From Brevipalpus yothersi (taxonomy: Eukaryota; Arthropoda; Arachnida; Trombidiformes; Tenuipalpidae), in assembly GCA_003956705.1 (NCBI GenBank), contig QZCP01000445.1:460027-524026 (forward strand): a stretch of 64,000 bases of DNA, in the 5' to 3' direction. Shown piece by piece: positions 37,073-51,870 of this stretch. The position numbers were made by a program, and so were the translations under genes. Each line of letters opens with the position of its first letter. Position 1 is the stretch's first letter. The notes under the pieces are model-generated. The model saw only the letters and a list, made by a program, of their open reading frames with translations. It was not told the DNA's origin and ran no database searches.

Positions 37073-40000
37073 GCTTGCATTTGAAATTTTGGGAACTTAT
37101 TCGTATTGATTTTGTGGCTAGAAAAAGCGATGAGCTCATGATTGCGCTAGAATTTTCATGCATATTCGATTCAAAGTAGGGCATAAACAAAATTGCATCT
37201 TACAGAATGAGAAGGAGGAGAAGAGAAAGAGAAATTTTTTTCTCAAACATACCAATTCCTTCTCAAAAATGGTTGTTGTGAGTCTTATGACTAGATAGAA
37301 TCAATCTTGCTTGAAGGTATACTCCATGTTTGAATAGAACCTTTTTGGTGCCATGAACTCATCTTTTTTCGGTCAGCATTCTTGCAACATCGGCCTTTGA
37401 CTGCTGTATTCATCACCAAACATACATGATACCAACTTCTTGGCCAAACAAACCTGAGAACTTGGAAAAGCAATGGCCATGAGCGTTGATATTCTTTTTG
37501 GACTAGGGTCTCAACCAGAGTGACAATCTGGATAAACAATCTTTCAACATGAATATCAAGAGGAAATTTCAGTCATAAAAACGAGGTCAAGATCAGAAAA
37601 TCTAAAATATCCTGAGCTTGAATGTTACTGTTTTCCAAAGGAAATTAAAATCCCACGAAGTTACCATCATCATCAGTAGCCTCTTAATTTTTGGGAATAT
37701 TCCCCAGGCTGTTGAGCATCAGTTTTATCTTGTTTACCAAAATCTCTGTCATTTATAGATAGTCCTTCTATCCTCTTCCCCCTCTTCCTTTTGGCTGGTT
37801 GTTTCTGTCAAAAGTAGTTGATGAATGTTTATCAAATTAACATTCTCTTCATTTAGAGATTCATCCAACCTGTCTATTTCCCTCTTCAATACACAGAATA
37901 CATCCAAATGAGCAAGGATGAAATTCTGTTGATTAATGATGGTAAAATAGAATCATTCGAAATGTCAGCCAGAAGTGCTGGACGATTCGATTAACTGTAC
38001 ATATAATGAGAAGTTCCTCTCTTCGCCTATGTCAATTGCTATTAATGTCAATGATATTTCTACCAATTGAAATGAAAGTCTATGTGATCATGCTTCTTCA
38101 ATTCGCTTTCGGAAGCTTGATGATGATCTTAGGTTGTCTAGGATGGTCTAGGAAGAGAACCTCATATCTGATCAGACGGTCAGTTAAACTCACTCAAAAA
38201 TGATGAGTGACCAATCTAATGCATTATGATCGAGGTTGAAAAGTTTGCTACATCTATAATTCTTCTTACTTATGTTACATGGCAAAGGAAGGTAAAGAGT
38301 ATGAGTTTTTGTCTCCAAAAAGGTCTGAAATCGAGTCCAAGGTTTTTCCACACACTCAGAATATCAGTTTTCAGATGAAGATGTTAGCTGAGTAGTTCAA
38401 GATTATCATCGTAGGAAGAAATGACATTTTTTGACATGATTCAATGGATTTCTGACCATATTTCTTGTCTCAATGCCATGAGATTCCTTCATGAAAGAAT
38501 CTTCCCACTGACATTCACTCTTGATCTCATCCATACCACTCTCTTTCTCAAAATGAAGTCAAAGCAAAGAATGAAAGTCGCCAGGCTATCTTGTTTGATC
38601 AAAGAATTTGAGTTCCACGGAAAAACAACTCAATTGAAGGTATGCTCATCCATCCAGTGGAACTGAATCAATATACAAACGAACAATGGTTGAGACTCAC
38701 CATGGTTGAACAATCCAATTCACTTGAAAAATAATTACTTGATACAATAGTTCACGTTGATTCATCGATTTTTTCTCGCCATTCAGCTTGTATGAGCGCT
38801 TATTTGTGTACTGGTCAGCTCTTTTTTTGGTTGAATACTTTCTGAACTAGCAAAAGTATTTGCATGAGTATAATCACTAATTTAGATGTTTAATTATTGG
38901 TGTGTCGGATGTCCAGGTGAATTTCTCCCTCGATTTGACCATATCTTCTTCTGTCTTTGTCTCTTTCTTTTAGCCATTTGCTTGATAAAAGAGACAGGCA
39001 GGAATACAGGTCATTTATTTTGTGGGATCTTCAAGTATTCCGCCTCTGGTAGACATTTTCTTGAGCTCTCTCTTCCTTTCTCTACACTTATTTGATAGTA
39101 CGATTCTTATAGCGATTCAGAAAAGGAAAGAGAGAGGGACAGAGAAAACTGCTCCCAAGATTTGTCATAGTCTCTTGTATTCCCTCACTTTCTTTCGCTT
39201 TCTCATTAGTTTGCAGCTTTATTCCAATGAAACAGGTAGTGAAAGGCTCTCTATTTACCTTTAACAATGGAGAACAATAAAAGAGGTCGATTTGGTTCCT
39301 TTTTCTACACAATTTTCTTTTCTCATTTCCGCTATTCCCTTAAACACTTCCAATCTTACACCCATACACACTCATGAAAAACATGCGTCATCACTTGAAA
39401 TCTTGATAGAAGAAAAAGTATTCTAAAGGATAGGATTTGATCGACCAGAAAAGAATGGAAAGACTAAAACTATGTCGAAAAATGTGCGAGTCTCGTTTGT
39501 GTGTGTAGGATTAAGTAACTTTTTTTCAGGAAACTGTGCTCTTTCAACTGTTCACTGATTTTTTTACAATTATTTTTCCAACACCAGATCACTTGTTATC
39601 AGAACTATAATGAAAAATAGGTTCAAAAGAATATACATCATCCAATTCCATACATTTACTCTTAATTGGAAGAGTGAAGCCTCTTTGGCATTTTGGAATT
39701 ATGAAATTCTTATGAAAATGTTACAAGTCAGCGGGAATTATGACAGAATTCCAGCAAAAACATGTGAATAATTCAAGGAAAATTTTCTCACTCTTTGATT
39801 TTAGCATCAAGTTGAATCTCATCAATACATAACTAGAAAAATATCTATGATTTGATATATATCCTTGCCATGGGAACACATTACATATTTTTCAGCACTG
39901 AACTCAACAATCACCTACTTGTGAATCTTTCAAAGTATATTCTCGCATTCTCGCTGAGCTCCTACACAATATTCCTCTCCATACTATACACTCATAATTA

Positions 40001-40268
40001 ACTGTGAGTAGGGAAAATAGCGAGATTTGCTAGATTTTTTAGCAATATATATCCTCCAGCTCAGCTTGAGAAGGCTTTTTGAAAGTAATTCTCATCTTCT
40101 CATGGGACTGTATGCCAACTATTTTCATAGGCCACGTACTGATAGACAATTGCCACAGTTTATGAGTTTATGAGAGAGGAGAGAAGAAGAAGTGTGGAAA
40201 GATATTTGCCCGAGTGCTTTGGCATCATGAATTATATCGTAAGCCTAGTCTATACGATGTTTTTGGGA

Positions 40269-40325
<57 letters not shown>

Positions 40326-41830
40326 TTATCTCCTACAAAATGGCCATACAGATAGCTTAATGCCATTAGAGCCAAATAAGAGAGATGTTCTGTGGGAAGT
40401 AGTCTGATAATAGTGGTTGTGGAGGTATGAGAAAGTAGACAAAATCGGTGAAGGTTATTATAAGAGGGAAAAGAAACGAAAGGTTTTAGGAAGCAAGGAA
40501 ACATTAGAGCATGGATAGAAACATTGAAATAGATTTCTCTTTTCATTTTATTCTTTACGTGAACCCTGAACCCAAAATTGTAAATTAAAAATGATGAGAT
40601 TTTCAATATTTAATTTTTATTATACTGATGATCACTCGTAATAGTTGAGCTCATCATTTTTGGAGAAATTTTCTGGAACATTTATGAGGGAATCCTCGAT
40701 GATGTAAGACAAAAACTTGGAGGATGAAGATATTATATATTCTCGAGAAACCCAGGCGAAAGAGATAACATTAAGAACTTTCGAAAGCTCAGTATCTGTA
40801 TGGAATTTTTTGGTTGGACTAAGTAGAAAATCCAATCTGTGGATGGTTCAATTTCTACCCTTCAGATGAGCTAGATTTTATATTTGTGTATGTCTAAGAG
40901 ATAAGAGTATCATGAAAAGTGTAAGGCCTAAGTTAATCATCATGAAAATTAGATATTCTTTCAAAGTTCTTGAAGAAGTGATAAACACATCGATACTATT
41001 CGAAGCTTCAACTGCAGAGAGGAACGCTACAATCGAATGAAGAGATTTTTTTCTGCAGGAAGTTTCTGTTCTTTTCAAGAATTTTCCTCTGAGGTAAGAT
41101 TCCCAAAGGGTTTTAATGCAAAATTTCGACTAGTCTAGATGAAGACTGATATCCACTCAATTTATTTTATCTGGTCATGGTTCTTTTACCATTCTGACTC
41201 AATTCATTGAGCATCCTGCTTTATAGCATGCAAAATAACTTGTAATGGATTGAATCGAACATGTCAAGCAACAGAACCCATTGAGAACGAAAGTAATTCC
41301 ATATAGTAGACAGAGAAATTTCTAACGGTTGTTTCACAATTGGAAAATGGATCACATCTCGATAAACTCATGAAATGGCTTGTTATTCAAATTGGTCTGA
41401 GTATGAAGAGAAGCTTTTTCCCTCTTTTCATGACATCAACTGAGTGACCTATTCTTGACCTTTACTATTGGGCCAACAAGATAGTGGTGCCTTAAAGGGA
41501 TCAATTCAATAGAATTTCATTTATTCCTGGTATTCATTCAAGATTAACTATTGCCACCGTACTTTAGCCTTCAGGAATACTTGATGATCTCTTTTCAGGC
41601 GTGAAAACACATGCCTTTATCCATCAAAGAGAGTGTTTTCTCATTCAGTCAAGAATGTTGCAATCTGAGCAGCATTCATCAACGAGGCAAAAAGAGTGAC
41701 ATCCAAATATGAAAGTACCCAAGTATGAAAGTATGAAAGTGAAAATAGTATTATCTCTCACACATCTCACACATGTATCTTACATATTTGAGTCTTGATA
41801 TTCTAGCTAAACATAGAAGAGAGAAAAAAG

Positions 41831-41881
<51 letters not shown>

Positions 41882-44800
41882 GAAAGACTCATCAAAGGTA
41901 AAAGGCATAAAAGAATAAAAGTGAACATGGTACGATAAACAGAATATAAAGAAATAAATGATTCAATATTTCTGATTGTAACCGAAAGCACCTGGATACA
42001 TGCTCATTATTTGGATTCGATTTTATCGAGCAAACCTTTTGTATCAAAGATGTATATACACATGTGTTTGTATACAATATCTTTTCCGAGCTTGACTGTA
42101 CCAACCAGTGTGTTTGTTTTGAGATTTCTCCTTCCTGATTGCGAAACTTTCATATGGATTCCATGGAACAGACTGAAATTCACTTGGATCTCATGAACTT
42201 CTATTCATCATCATGATGCAGTCTATATATATATTCAAGATACGATATATATCGGGAAAGTCTGATTCTTGTTTATTCAGTTACACAGCCGAATGGACGA
42301 TTGACTCTACTTTACCTTCAAATATCATCATCTCAAATTTATTTAGGACTCCAACCGATAAATGAAAGAGAGCAAGTGAGAGGTTCAAGAGTCCTAGATA
42401 ACTGATTTTGGTTTCTAAGTGAAAAGAATATAGGATCAAAACTATCTGAGACTGGTCAGAGAATGAACTTTACGAGAAAGAGTAGGTGTAAATGTTCAGA
42501 AATCTTGAATGAGAGTGATCTCTCTTTTGAGTGATCTTCCGGCAGAGATATTCTATTTGGTCGTTTTGATTGTTTTTGAGATGGCCCATAGAATATTTGT
42601 GTAAACAACTTATTGTTCATGGAATCAGTTTGATGTCAAAAATTAGAGATTGAAGTATCATTTTAGTTTGAAGCTATCGTTTTTTGCTGATTTCAGAAGG
42701 AGTATCTTTTTCATATTCTTTTTTTCGTCCTACTCATGATCATTCACTGGGTTCTTGGGTGAAATATCTAGTCGAAAAGTGATTTTAATCAATTTTTTTC
42801 CAAACAGATTTTTTTGTCACCTTGATCTTAGTAGGTTTGGATTGAGTTTCACTGAGTTCAGCAGAATATAATCGGGAAGTTCCTCCCTGGAAGCTCTGAA
42901 CTTTTTTTAAAGGTTATTAAGGAGAATTTATGAGCTTTACTCTATATTTGGGATCAAATGATTCAAGAAGAGGATAAAAAACACTCATTCATTCATTCCT
43001 GAATGAATATTTTTATTTCCTTCTTCAGACCTACTCTGAGGTATTTTTCCGAAATGAACTTTTTTTCTCTTCATTTGGTTCTAAAGTATTGATAATCATC
43101 CATAATTCTAAGTCATAATGATGTGTTTTCAAATATTCATGATAGTTTATTGGAGAGATAGACACTCAGACAAAGTCGTTGAGTTTTTGAAAATTGATAG
43201 ATTTTGACAAAAAATAACAGAATACTCGAGTTGATAGGAAAATTTTCTTTCTGAACCTTTATTAGTAAAAACCATGAAGAGTCTCATGGACAATAGTCGA
43301 CAATCTAGGACTCAAATTCGAAAATGATCTTAAAGTCTTGAATGAAATCAAATGACTTATATGATGATCATGATCATTGAGAGTAGGTTAATAAATTTCG
43401 TCAATCTACTTTGAAAGTAGTGCTGGCAAAAAATTATGGAATGCTGATGAAGCTAAATATCTTAGCCATGAAACTGATCATTTAGAGGTTGCCTAGTAGA
43501 TACTTTCCTCCAGGGAAATCATCGAATTTCCAAGCTCAAACCACCAAGCTTGGGTGTATTGCATCATGTAACCCAAGTTTATTAGAACTTTCCATGCTCC
43601 AAGGGCCATTGTTCATGAGTATATTCTTTCTTCTTTTATTCAAGAACCATAAGAAAAGGTTCCATCTTTATCTATTCCTTTCTCTCTTTCCTATTCTCTT
43701 TCTCTTTTTCGCTCTTTTTCTCAGCATTCGACAACATCTAATGAGGCTGTTGCTCAACTGTTGCCTTCAAGCATGATCAAAGCAGATTCAACTTGTTAGC
43801 ACAAGCATAATAATTCTTTCGCATGAATCTTTTTCTGCTCACCAAAACGTTCCAAAGATTCATTTATGTGTGTGTGTATGTGTATTATTTTTCCTGATGA
43901 CTATTGACCCAGTAGATTTATTTTTCTGTCTCTCTTTACCTCTCATCGCTCTTGATCCGAATCAAATGTTGGATTCTCTACGTATTTCCAGATTTCTTCT
44001 TTTTCTCCTTCTAAATCACCACGATTCGAGCAATTGGCCATCTCATGGTGATGATGTAATTATTCCATCTCTCTATTCTCTCAAGATTTTCTCGGTTGTT
44101 TGCTTCTTCTCACAGTCTATCTCGATTTATATAAAAGGATTTTCAACCTCAACAGAGGATAGATACCTCCAATGAATTGTCTTGGAGCTCTTTCTCTATT
44201 CTTACAGGTATTCAGTAGGTGAATGATCATAGTGCTACTATTATTGACCATCATCATGAGATGAAGGTAGAGAAAAATATCGATCCAATCTGATCGGAAA
44301 GCCAGCTGATGTGAACTGATTCCAAATTCGATTTCATTTGAGCACTTCTCTTCCATTCCATTGTCCTCACGTAATCTACTTGATGATTGTTGAGGACCCC
44401 AAGCTATACAATTTGTCTCCACTCATGAAATTGTTCGAGTAAACTTACAGTTTCTTGGTAAATCTACATCAAAAAGATGGGTCCAAGTAAAAGAGAATAG
44501 ATTTTGTGTATATTCTGGACTAGGAGACAGAATGAAAGACAGAACAATTGATCGGCAAGCTTCAAGGTAATCAGATATATTGAGATTGAAGAAGTGATCA
44601 ATTGTGTGTGTAGAGTCATTATTCTGATTAGATTTCATTCATAATAATCTAGTTTTAGCATGCTTGAATAGAGAAGTTGAATCATGAGAAGTCATGATCC
44701 AAATCATCAGAAAATCTCAGTTCCAGAGAGTCTGGTGAAAATTTTCAAATAAAATATTCACTGGAGAGAGAGGGGAGATTCAATCAAGATGAATCAGTAT

Positions 44801-47800
44801 TCAGAGGCTATCAATTAGGTACCAATCATTAGAGTTATTCTATTCATACAAATTTTTCTCTAGAGTAAAGAGAAAGAGGAATATACTGGGGAAGCTCCAG
44901 TATTGATTCTGTAAACTTTTGAAATGAATTCAATTTGAAGAGTATATATTTATCCAACCAGACTTCCAGCGCCAAAAGTGATAGTTCATTTTTTGATCAC
45001 GCAGATATCATAAATATATGTACACAATTCTGATATTGTGAAAGACGTATGATGATGATCAATTGTAGATTGTTTGCATTCATATTATATCCTACGTATA
45101 CATGTGTGTGTGGGATAAAGAGATGAACTTTTTAACAAGCCTGAACGCCTTAGGGTTATCAAAAGATAATTATTCGAGCAAAAAATAAAACAAAATATAC
45201 ATCCCCGCATATGTCCTGTGAGGCTTGAAAGAATTTCATGATCAGACTGCAATGAATCTAATGAATTGATGCCATGTGAATTATTCGTTCATGAGCCGAG
45301 GAATGATTTGCGAGTTGAACAATGAATAATTAGCACTTTTATGGTTATGTATATGATAATGTCAGCCAATGGGCATGCATTGTTTGTGTGCCCCCATATT
45401 GCAGCAAGCAATGAATTGAGTATCATAGTTCTCATCATGAATTCATTTTGGCCACAGATGAAGTAGAAAAATTCTGATAGTCATAAGAGAATTTCATAAG
45501 AGCAAGTATATATCTATTCAAAATTCAAGAAAAAAAGCGCTCGCATGTTCTCCCACACACAAAGGCGAAGTAAATTCAATGCTTCATCATTTTTTTGATC
45601 ATTTTGAGCTTCAAAATGCATGCAATGTGTATGATCTGTTGCAAAACACATATAAAAATGGGAAATTTTTTTATGCTAACCAAAAAGCTCTGGATATCAT
45701 GTCGCTATGAATACCAATTAGAAATTCCGATGATATCGAAGATCCTCTCTATCTTAACTCTTCTATTCAGAGGCTGGAGAGGGGAATTTTTTTTCCACAT
45801 GACATGAATTGAATTTCCAAAGAGATGTTCAACCATCAAATATGATGCTTTTAAATTTGGACAAGTTAAAGTCTTCTCTCTCTTCGATCTTCCGTGTCAT
45901 GGTGTATCACGAAAAACACGATTCATGTAATGTTCGGTCATGTTCGATATCGGTCATTCCCATATTATTGAATAGAATGCTTAACATGTTTGCAAGTGAG
46001 AAGAATTTTGACGATGACTTGATGATCATGTTTCCTCGGTCCATTACATCAACAATGTGAAATGTAAAGAAGAATGATTCAAGTCTATGAATACAATTCA
46101 CACACAAGCATGAAAGCGATTGTGTGTTTGGCTATGGGAAGAATGACACATTCTCCATGTAAATAAAAATCCCATAGAGAATTTGTCTTGCTAGATGGAG
46201 AGAGAGGAAAAAAAGTGTGAGAAAATTGACTATCAAGGTTGGTAAACAGTATGTTTTAAGTGGAAAGGAAAAGTATGATGATAATCATTGAGCTTTTGTA
46301 GGTAAAAGAGCGAAAAAAATGGCATCAATCAGCCTTGTATTCTGGGTGATGATAGAAAATGTACGATTTTCAATTGAACACAGAGAACAACTTCACGTAA
46401 GGCACACTTTACTATGCTTCCTATCCATTCTGGGAAGGAAAATTGAACTTCATCTCAAGAGCATTGGCTTTCTCATTTTTATGCATTCCTATTGAGAGTC
46501 ATGAAAGAACATTACGTTTGATCAAATTCTGCTGATTTTGCAGTAGGAATATAGAAACTTGTAGATCTTTTATAGCTGGCGGAGGAAATTTTTCCATTTT
46601 CTACTGAAGACAGAATATGATCAAAAATCAGAAGTGATTTGAATATGTGAAAATCCTCATTGCTTCTTTACTCTTGCTGCGTGTAAGTGAATTCACAAGT
46701 TTATCCTGGGAATCCCTCCATCTTAATAAAGAATGGATTTGATGGGAGATTAGATACGAAATTTTCAATTTTGGAGATGATTTATCCATCGTTCAAAGAG
46801 CAAAAAAGTTGTTCTCATTCAATTACCTAGTATGGTCAACCTTTGCTGTTCTTAAAGGGTACATTGCTTAACTTTTTGGTGATTTAACATGATCTTAGAG
46901 CAGTTTGTTTTATTTTTTCTACCAGTAAAGGTCTGGTAGTTCCTGTTTTATTAGAAATACCACGACGTAACCACTTTGCCAATCATTAAGAGGCTATAAG
47001 TTACATTCCCTTGAAATTTATAGCTAGCAAGAAAAAATCATCTGAAATCATCTAAGATGCTCTAATAAAGAATCTTATACTTTCCCACTAAGTACTATCA
47101 GCTGTGGTCAAGAATTGATGAGAAGATGCTCATCTTAAAAGGAAACTCCATACTAGCAACTGAGAATCCCAACACTTAGAGTTAAACATCGTAAAAATCA
47201 TCTTACTTTGATCATGCAAAATAGAATATTCATTGACTTTTCTCTCTTTCTCTCTCTCGAATATCCGAGCCCTAATATCTTTCTATCTGATGGTTTACTC
47301 CAGTTTTCCTAAATGCTCTTAGTGTATAGAGCTGATTATCGAAAGCAATCATGAGCTCTGTAGGTTTTCCGTTCCATGTAGATGTATTCACACACATCTT
47401 TTCCATGATCTTTTCATTCTATCTCATTGAAGCCACATATCCACAGTATTCCTCTCTATCTGACTAACTGCTCATTCTGGAATGCCCTTAACCTTTTCTC
47501 ACCAATGCCAATATCTTGTAGCCCTGTGATAAACGTTGGTGAGCACAAGCCATTAAGAAGCCTCAACACACAAACACTCATTGAATGCAATATACACACT
47601 ATATCACCGAATACACTTTCCAAGAGGAGTGCCATTCAAGTCTCTAATCCAGCTATGGTTGTGAAGAGGATAATTAAGGTTCAAAGTGGATTTAGCACAC
47701 CAGATCTAAGCCTATGAGATGGTATATATTCAAATTACCATGCTCATATAGTGTACTGATAATAGCTGGAAACAGATGAGAGCAAGATATTCTCAGCGTA

Positions 47801-50800
47801 GTATCTACATGCATTTGTATATGTGTGTGTTTGGCTCAGAATTTAGGTTGGATTATCATTCGCTGTACAACTGGGAGGCATGATATGAATCAGTCTCATG
47901 ATCATTCTGAGATTCATCCGGTGAAAGTGAGTTGAAATATCTACCCTTCGGCTGATACAGATTTTCGCTGTGATTTTGCTCACAATTTCAAGTCACTTGT
48001 CCTTGGATTTATTCCTTTCACCTTATCGAAATTCAGGGTTTCAAATATTTCAGAATCTTTATCTATTCTGTTAATCGATTCTTGGGCCAATAGAAAGGCA
48101 ATGCTTGAACGTATTCCTTCTATCTCATGATTTATCCAGAAGGAGAGATTCAGAAGAAGCGAGAAAATTTTATAGCGATCCATCTCTTCCTTCTAGTGGG
48201 TAGACAATCCTTTTCTTTCTTTACATGCAAATAAATGTTCACAAAAGAATATTGCGAATTTCTTCAGGAAAATAGAGAGAAAGAGAGACAATCGATAAAC
48301 GCCACAAAACCAGTGGAATAAAAAGTGAATATGCTGGAATATATACTAGTGGATGAGTCTGTTCTGTTTATGTTTCTGGAACCATAAACCGAGTGTTATA
48401 CATAGTATATAAGAGGTATGTAGGTCCACTCAAGCGAAATTGAAGATTCATGGTCGATTCAATGTATTGAGAGAGTATTTGTGGCAATGCTATCTCTCTT
48501 CACCGAGAAAAATATTTTGAAAAGGATAAGTCAAACAATACAAATGGAAAATACATTCATAATCTTATCCAAGATTGATCGAATTGTTGATGAAACTGAT
48601 CGAACAATTCCGTTGAAATCATTCTCAAGAAGCTACATGTATATTGTATGTATATTGATATTATGGAACACCATTCTGAACCTTCAGATTCCAATTTAAG
48701 CAATTGATAAGCTCTTGAGGAAGGCAATTTATTAGAGTATGGAGACTCAAATATCAATTCTATCGGTGATCGATAAGTATCAATAGAACAGAGGAAATTT
48801 CTAAGATCAGCTTCACCCTATTTTCTACTGGAAAATGAAAAATCCAAAATTTTATCTTCCAAAAGCATTCCTCTGAAAAGACAAACAGAGACACAAAATT
48901 CAGGATCTGGGATGATCTTTCTCTTTGCATTACTGATTGATGAATAATTTATATCAGCATGTGGAGATGTGACCTCTTTATTTCTTTTTTTCATTTTTTC
49001 CACTCTCTTTCTTTTCCTGTCTTTCTCTCCTTTATTCTCTTCTCTTCCTATTCTACTTCGTAAAATATTCACTCGATGCAAATTCACACCAACTGAGCTT
49101 GAAACAAAGTGAAAGCTTACTGACTTTTTTGGCTATTCTCAAGAGCCCGAGAGAATTTTTCCTTACACTTACGTAGACACGACATATGTGAAGGTAGTGA
49201 TGATGAAGAAAAATTCGATTGAAATCTAACTAGAAAACAACTTTTCCCAATATAATATTGAAACAAATTCACAATTGACACGATGGAAATGGGAAGAAGA
49301 TAAAGGATTCATATATACCATATCTCGGTGGATCGGAAGTCATCAATTTTTTTACTAAAATAGAAGCAACATTTGCTTTATTCTCTCAGAATGAATATTG
49401 ACTGTAAATCTATCTGACAAGTATTGAATATTTTATTAACTTATATTGTTCCTCGCTCACACTTGTCGTTTGTGTCTCTAGCGGAAAGTGTTACCAAATG
49501 TCCTACTACTGAACCATTCCGATGTCCAGGAGACAAAAAACATTGCATATCAATTCAGTATCTCTGTGATGGGACAGCCGATTGTCACGATGGCTATGAT
49601 GAAGATCAACGTCTTTGTACGGCAGGTAAGTGTCAATCCAATTCTAACTATCACATCTTTCAATCTTCTTGTCGATGTGTGTATGTATATATCTAATTGT
49701 TCAACGATCAGTCACTGTCGATCAATAGCCGATTGTGTATCAATCTATTCATTCCAAAATGTCCATCAAAGAGAAGCTACTTGGCTACCAAGTTCTTCCT
49801 TTAGTTGAAGAGTAGAGCATCTTGTATTCCTTAGAATGATGTTCTTCCCAACACACTATCTGAGCATCGATTCAAAAGAGGTAGGAAAGATGTTGTTGGC
49901 CAAAGCGAATGAAAGTGTAATCAGCTTCATCAGCAATACTCAATTCAGATCACGATCCTACCTCAGTTCTTTCCTCTAATTCAATGTTGATAGAAATTTT
50001 CCATCAAAGTGTATGTATACTTTATTCATTCATGATGGAATATGTGTGATAGTGCGAAGATGATCAGAAGCTTTTATTTTCATTTATTCGATACACGCTC
50101 AATGAAGAGAGTAAAAGAATAAAATGCAGCCAATTATCGAGTTGAGACTATGAATTCTTTGCCATTCAATAACCTCTCAGTGTATACATTTTCTTTACAC
50201 CACTTTCTTGAGCAAATTTTACCGTTATTTGTGATCAAAATCTGAAGCTGAGAATATGAAACAAACTTTCTATCACTCTACCCACCGATTTTTGTCTTCT
50301 TTTAGAAACTATTATTTATCTCTCAATTATTCACCACACGCATTGATTTTTTTTCTATGAATCGTATACTCTCATGCAATCCAATCTATGCATAGTGAAT
50401 TAGGCAATTTTTCCTTCCTTCAATTCAAAATCCTTTTCCTTTTCCAACTAAATCATTTAGAAGTTGTGTGTATGTGATCAACCAATATACTCACAGTTCA
50501 CTCACCGAGATTTAACCTTTCGATTGTCTTTTTTTTTCTCCTTGAATTAAATTAGGCAAAAAACTAACTAATTTAATGGATGCGGTTTTTTGATTTTCCC
50601 TCTTTCTTTCTCTATCAATTCATTCACACATACATAGATCGATCCATTGAATGTATTTTGTACTAACCAACTTTTCTCTTTTTGTTCACAGCAAAAAGAC
50701 CTCCAGTTGATGAGATTAAGAAATTCTTGGAGTCGCTAATGGCGAATCATGGACCAAACTATCTAGAAAAACTTTTCGGTAGATTGGCCAGAGAAAGAAT

Positions 50801-51870
50801 GGTAAAGCTAGGAGGAGTTGAAAAAGTAGCTCAAGCATTATCAGGTTTGTTGAATGAATTTCTTTTCTCATAAATTGATTTCCTTCTCTCTTCCCCTTCT
50901 CTCTTTCATCTGTCAATGTTTTCAAGTGTTTCCGGTTCCGGAATCCTTTCAGAGGAGATGATCTTTTATCATTTTAACACTCGATACACTCGATACACTA
51001 TTCTCAAGAATGTAAAACAATCGCCTTGTGACTTTTTGATTTTTCACAATTCGGAAGGAAACAAGCAGAATTTCTTGTGAGCTCTTTTGATGGGCTTAAT
51101 CTCTTTTGATTGAGTTTCTTTTCCATCCCTATAGGAGAATACACGCAAAGTGCCCAGAGCATTTTACTGATCTCAAAACAGTACTAAGAGAGGTACACTT
51201 ATCATAGACATTCTAATCATGATTCATTTCATGCATCTTTTCATGAAACTTCATCTTCACTAATGAAACGACATAATCATTAGTGTTTTACTAGAAGTAG
51301 AGAAAATATTTCAGGCCAAAGTATACATGTAGATATGGGATGTGTAAAAAGAGAATCATAAGAGAGAGAGNTAGTGTATATGTAAGCTCATATCTTATTG
51401 AAAAGGTTGATTCAATTTGTTTAAATTATAATCCAATGAAATGGTCGAATCTCTATGGAAACGATCTGGCACTTATTGTTTCAGATGTGATCATATTCAT
51501 ATTGTATGGCTGTTAAAATGATTTTTATGTTTTTTTCAATTTACTTATGGAAAAATTCACTCACCAACCCACATGTTTCCTATGGATTTCTTCACTCATG
51601 ATTGTGTGTATAGTGGAATAAGCAATTATTTGTTCTCTATATTTCTATTTTTTTCCCGATTTCTCTCCATCTACAGAGAACGAAACACTGGAAGACTTTG
51701 CCCGGGTTCTTGGTTTAGGAATGGATGATCAAGAGAGACTTAGAAGAGTATTTTATGCGGTAGAAAATGGTGATATGCGAACTCTTCGAACCTATGGTTT
51801 CAAGGAATCAGAATTACCTGATTTGAAAATGTTCCTGGACAGATTAGCGGCAACTGGTTTCATGGATTAG
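31947..51870 (+). CDS. Prohormone-4-like (IDLSRF-type) neuropeptide precursor, 4 exons
   Basis: Secreted precursor of the arthropod prohormone-4 family: one small peptide right after the signal sequence, then an LDL-receptor class A domain and a conserved helical C-terminal region (family knowledge). Exons 31947-32085, 49482-49625, 50692-50844 and 51677-51870 are all phase 1 and give 209 residues. Residues 1-26 are a signal peptide (LIVFVLFGLARG). The predicted peptide AYLIDFSHVFHRNLANV ends at the KR site (44-45), occupying the place of insect IDLSRFYGHxNTKR. The LDLa domain spans 53-92 with six cysteines and the acidic D-C-x-D-G-x-D-E calcium motif. A second KR is at 96-97. The C-terminal part has NHGPNYLEKLFG, ENGD and ATGFMD, as in insects. 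Intron 1 is 17.4 kb, extraordinary here. The peptide exon and the rest fit in phase and in family order, but no transcript evidence is available. Confidence 0.85.
34208..34310. repeat. (GAAA/GGAA)n-(GA)n compound microsatellite
   Basis: Imperfect GAAA and GGAA units grade into a pure GA run of about 50 bases. Confidence 0.95.
37015..37067. repeat. (GA)26 microsatellite
   Basis: A perfect GA run inside the long prohormone intron. Confidence 0.97.
40272..40322. repeat. (AG)25 microsatellite
   Basis: A perfect AG run inside the long prohormone intron. Confidence 0.97.
41834..41879. repeat. (CT)23 microsatellite
   Basis: A perfect CT run, with its purine strand opposite to the neighbouring GA tracts. 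Confidence 0.97.

Larger units (their letters stand above)
32086..49481 (+). other. 17.4-kb intron 1 of the prohormone-4-like gene
   Basis: Bounded by GAAG/GTGAGT and TGTCTCTAG/CGG. It contains several long GA/CT microsatellites (34208-34310, 37015-37067, 40272-40322, 41834-41879) and otherwise AT-rich single-copy-looking sequence. Open frames of 60-105 codons occur on both strands at about the density expected by chance; none shows a recognisable domain, so I annotate no nested gene. It may contain regulatory elements or noncoding exons that cannot be identified by eye. Confidence 0.6.

Noticed and set aside
37291..37539. Minus-strand 82-codon frame in the long prohormone intron
   Set aside because: Considered as a nested gene; no family match, no flanking consensus splice pair, and the length is expected by chance.
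39139..39155. About 16 bases shared with 26209-26225 (AAAACTGCTCCCAAG)
   Set aside because: A 15-16 base match is expected about once by chance in a 64-kb AT-rich window; no extension on either side.
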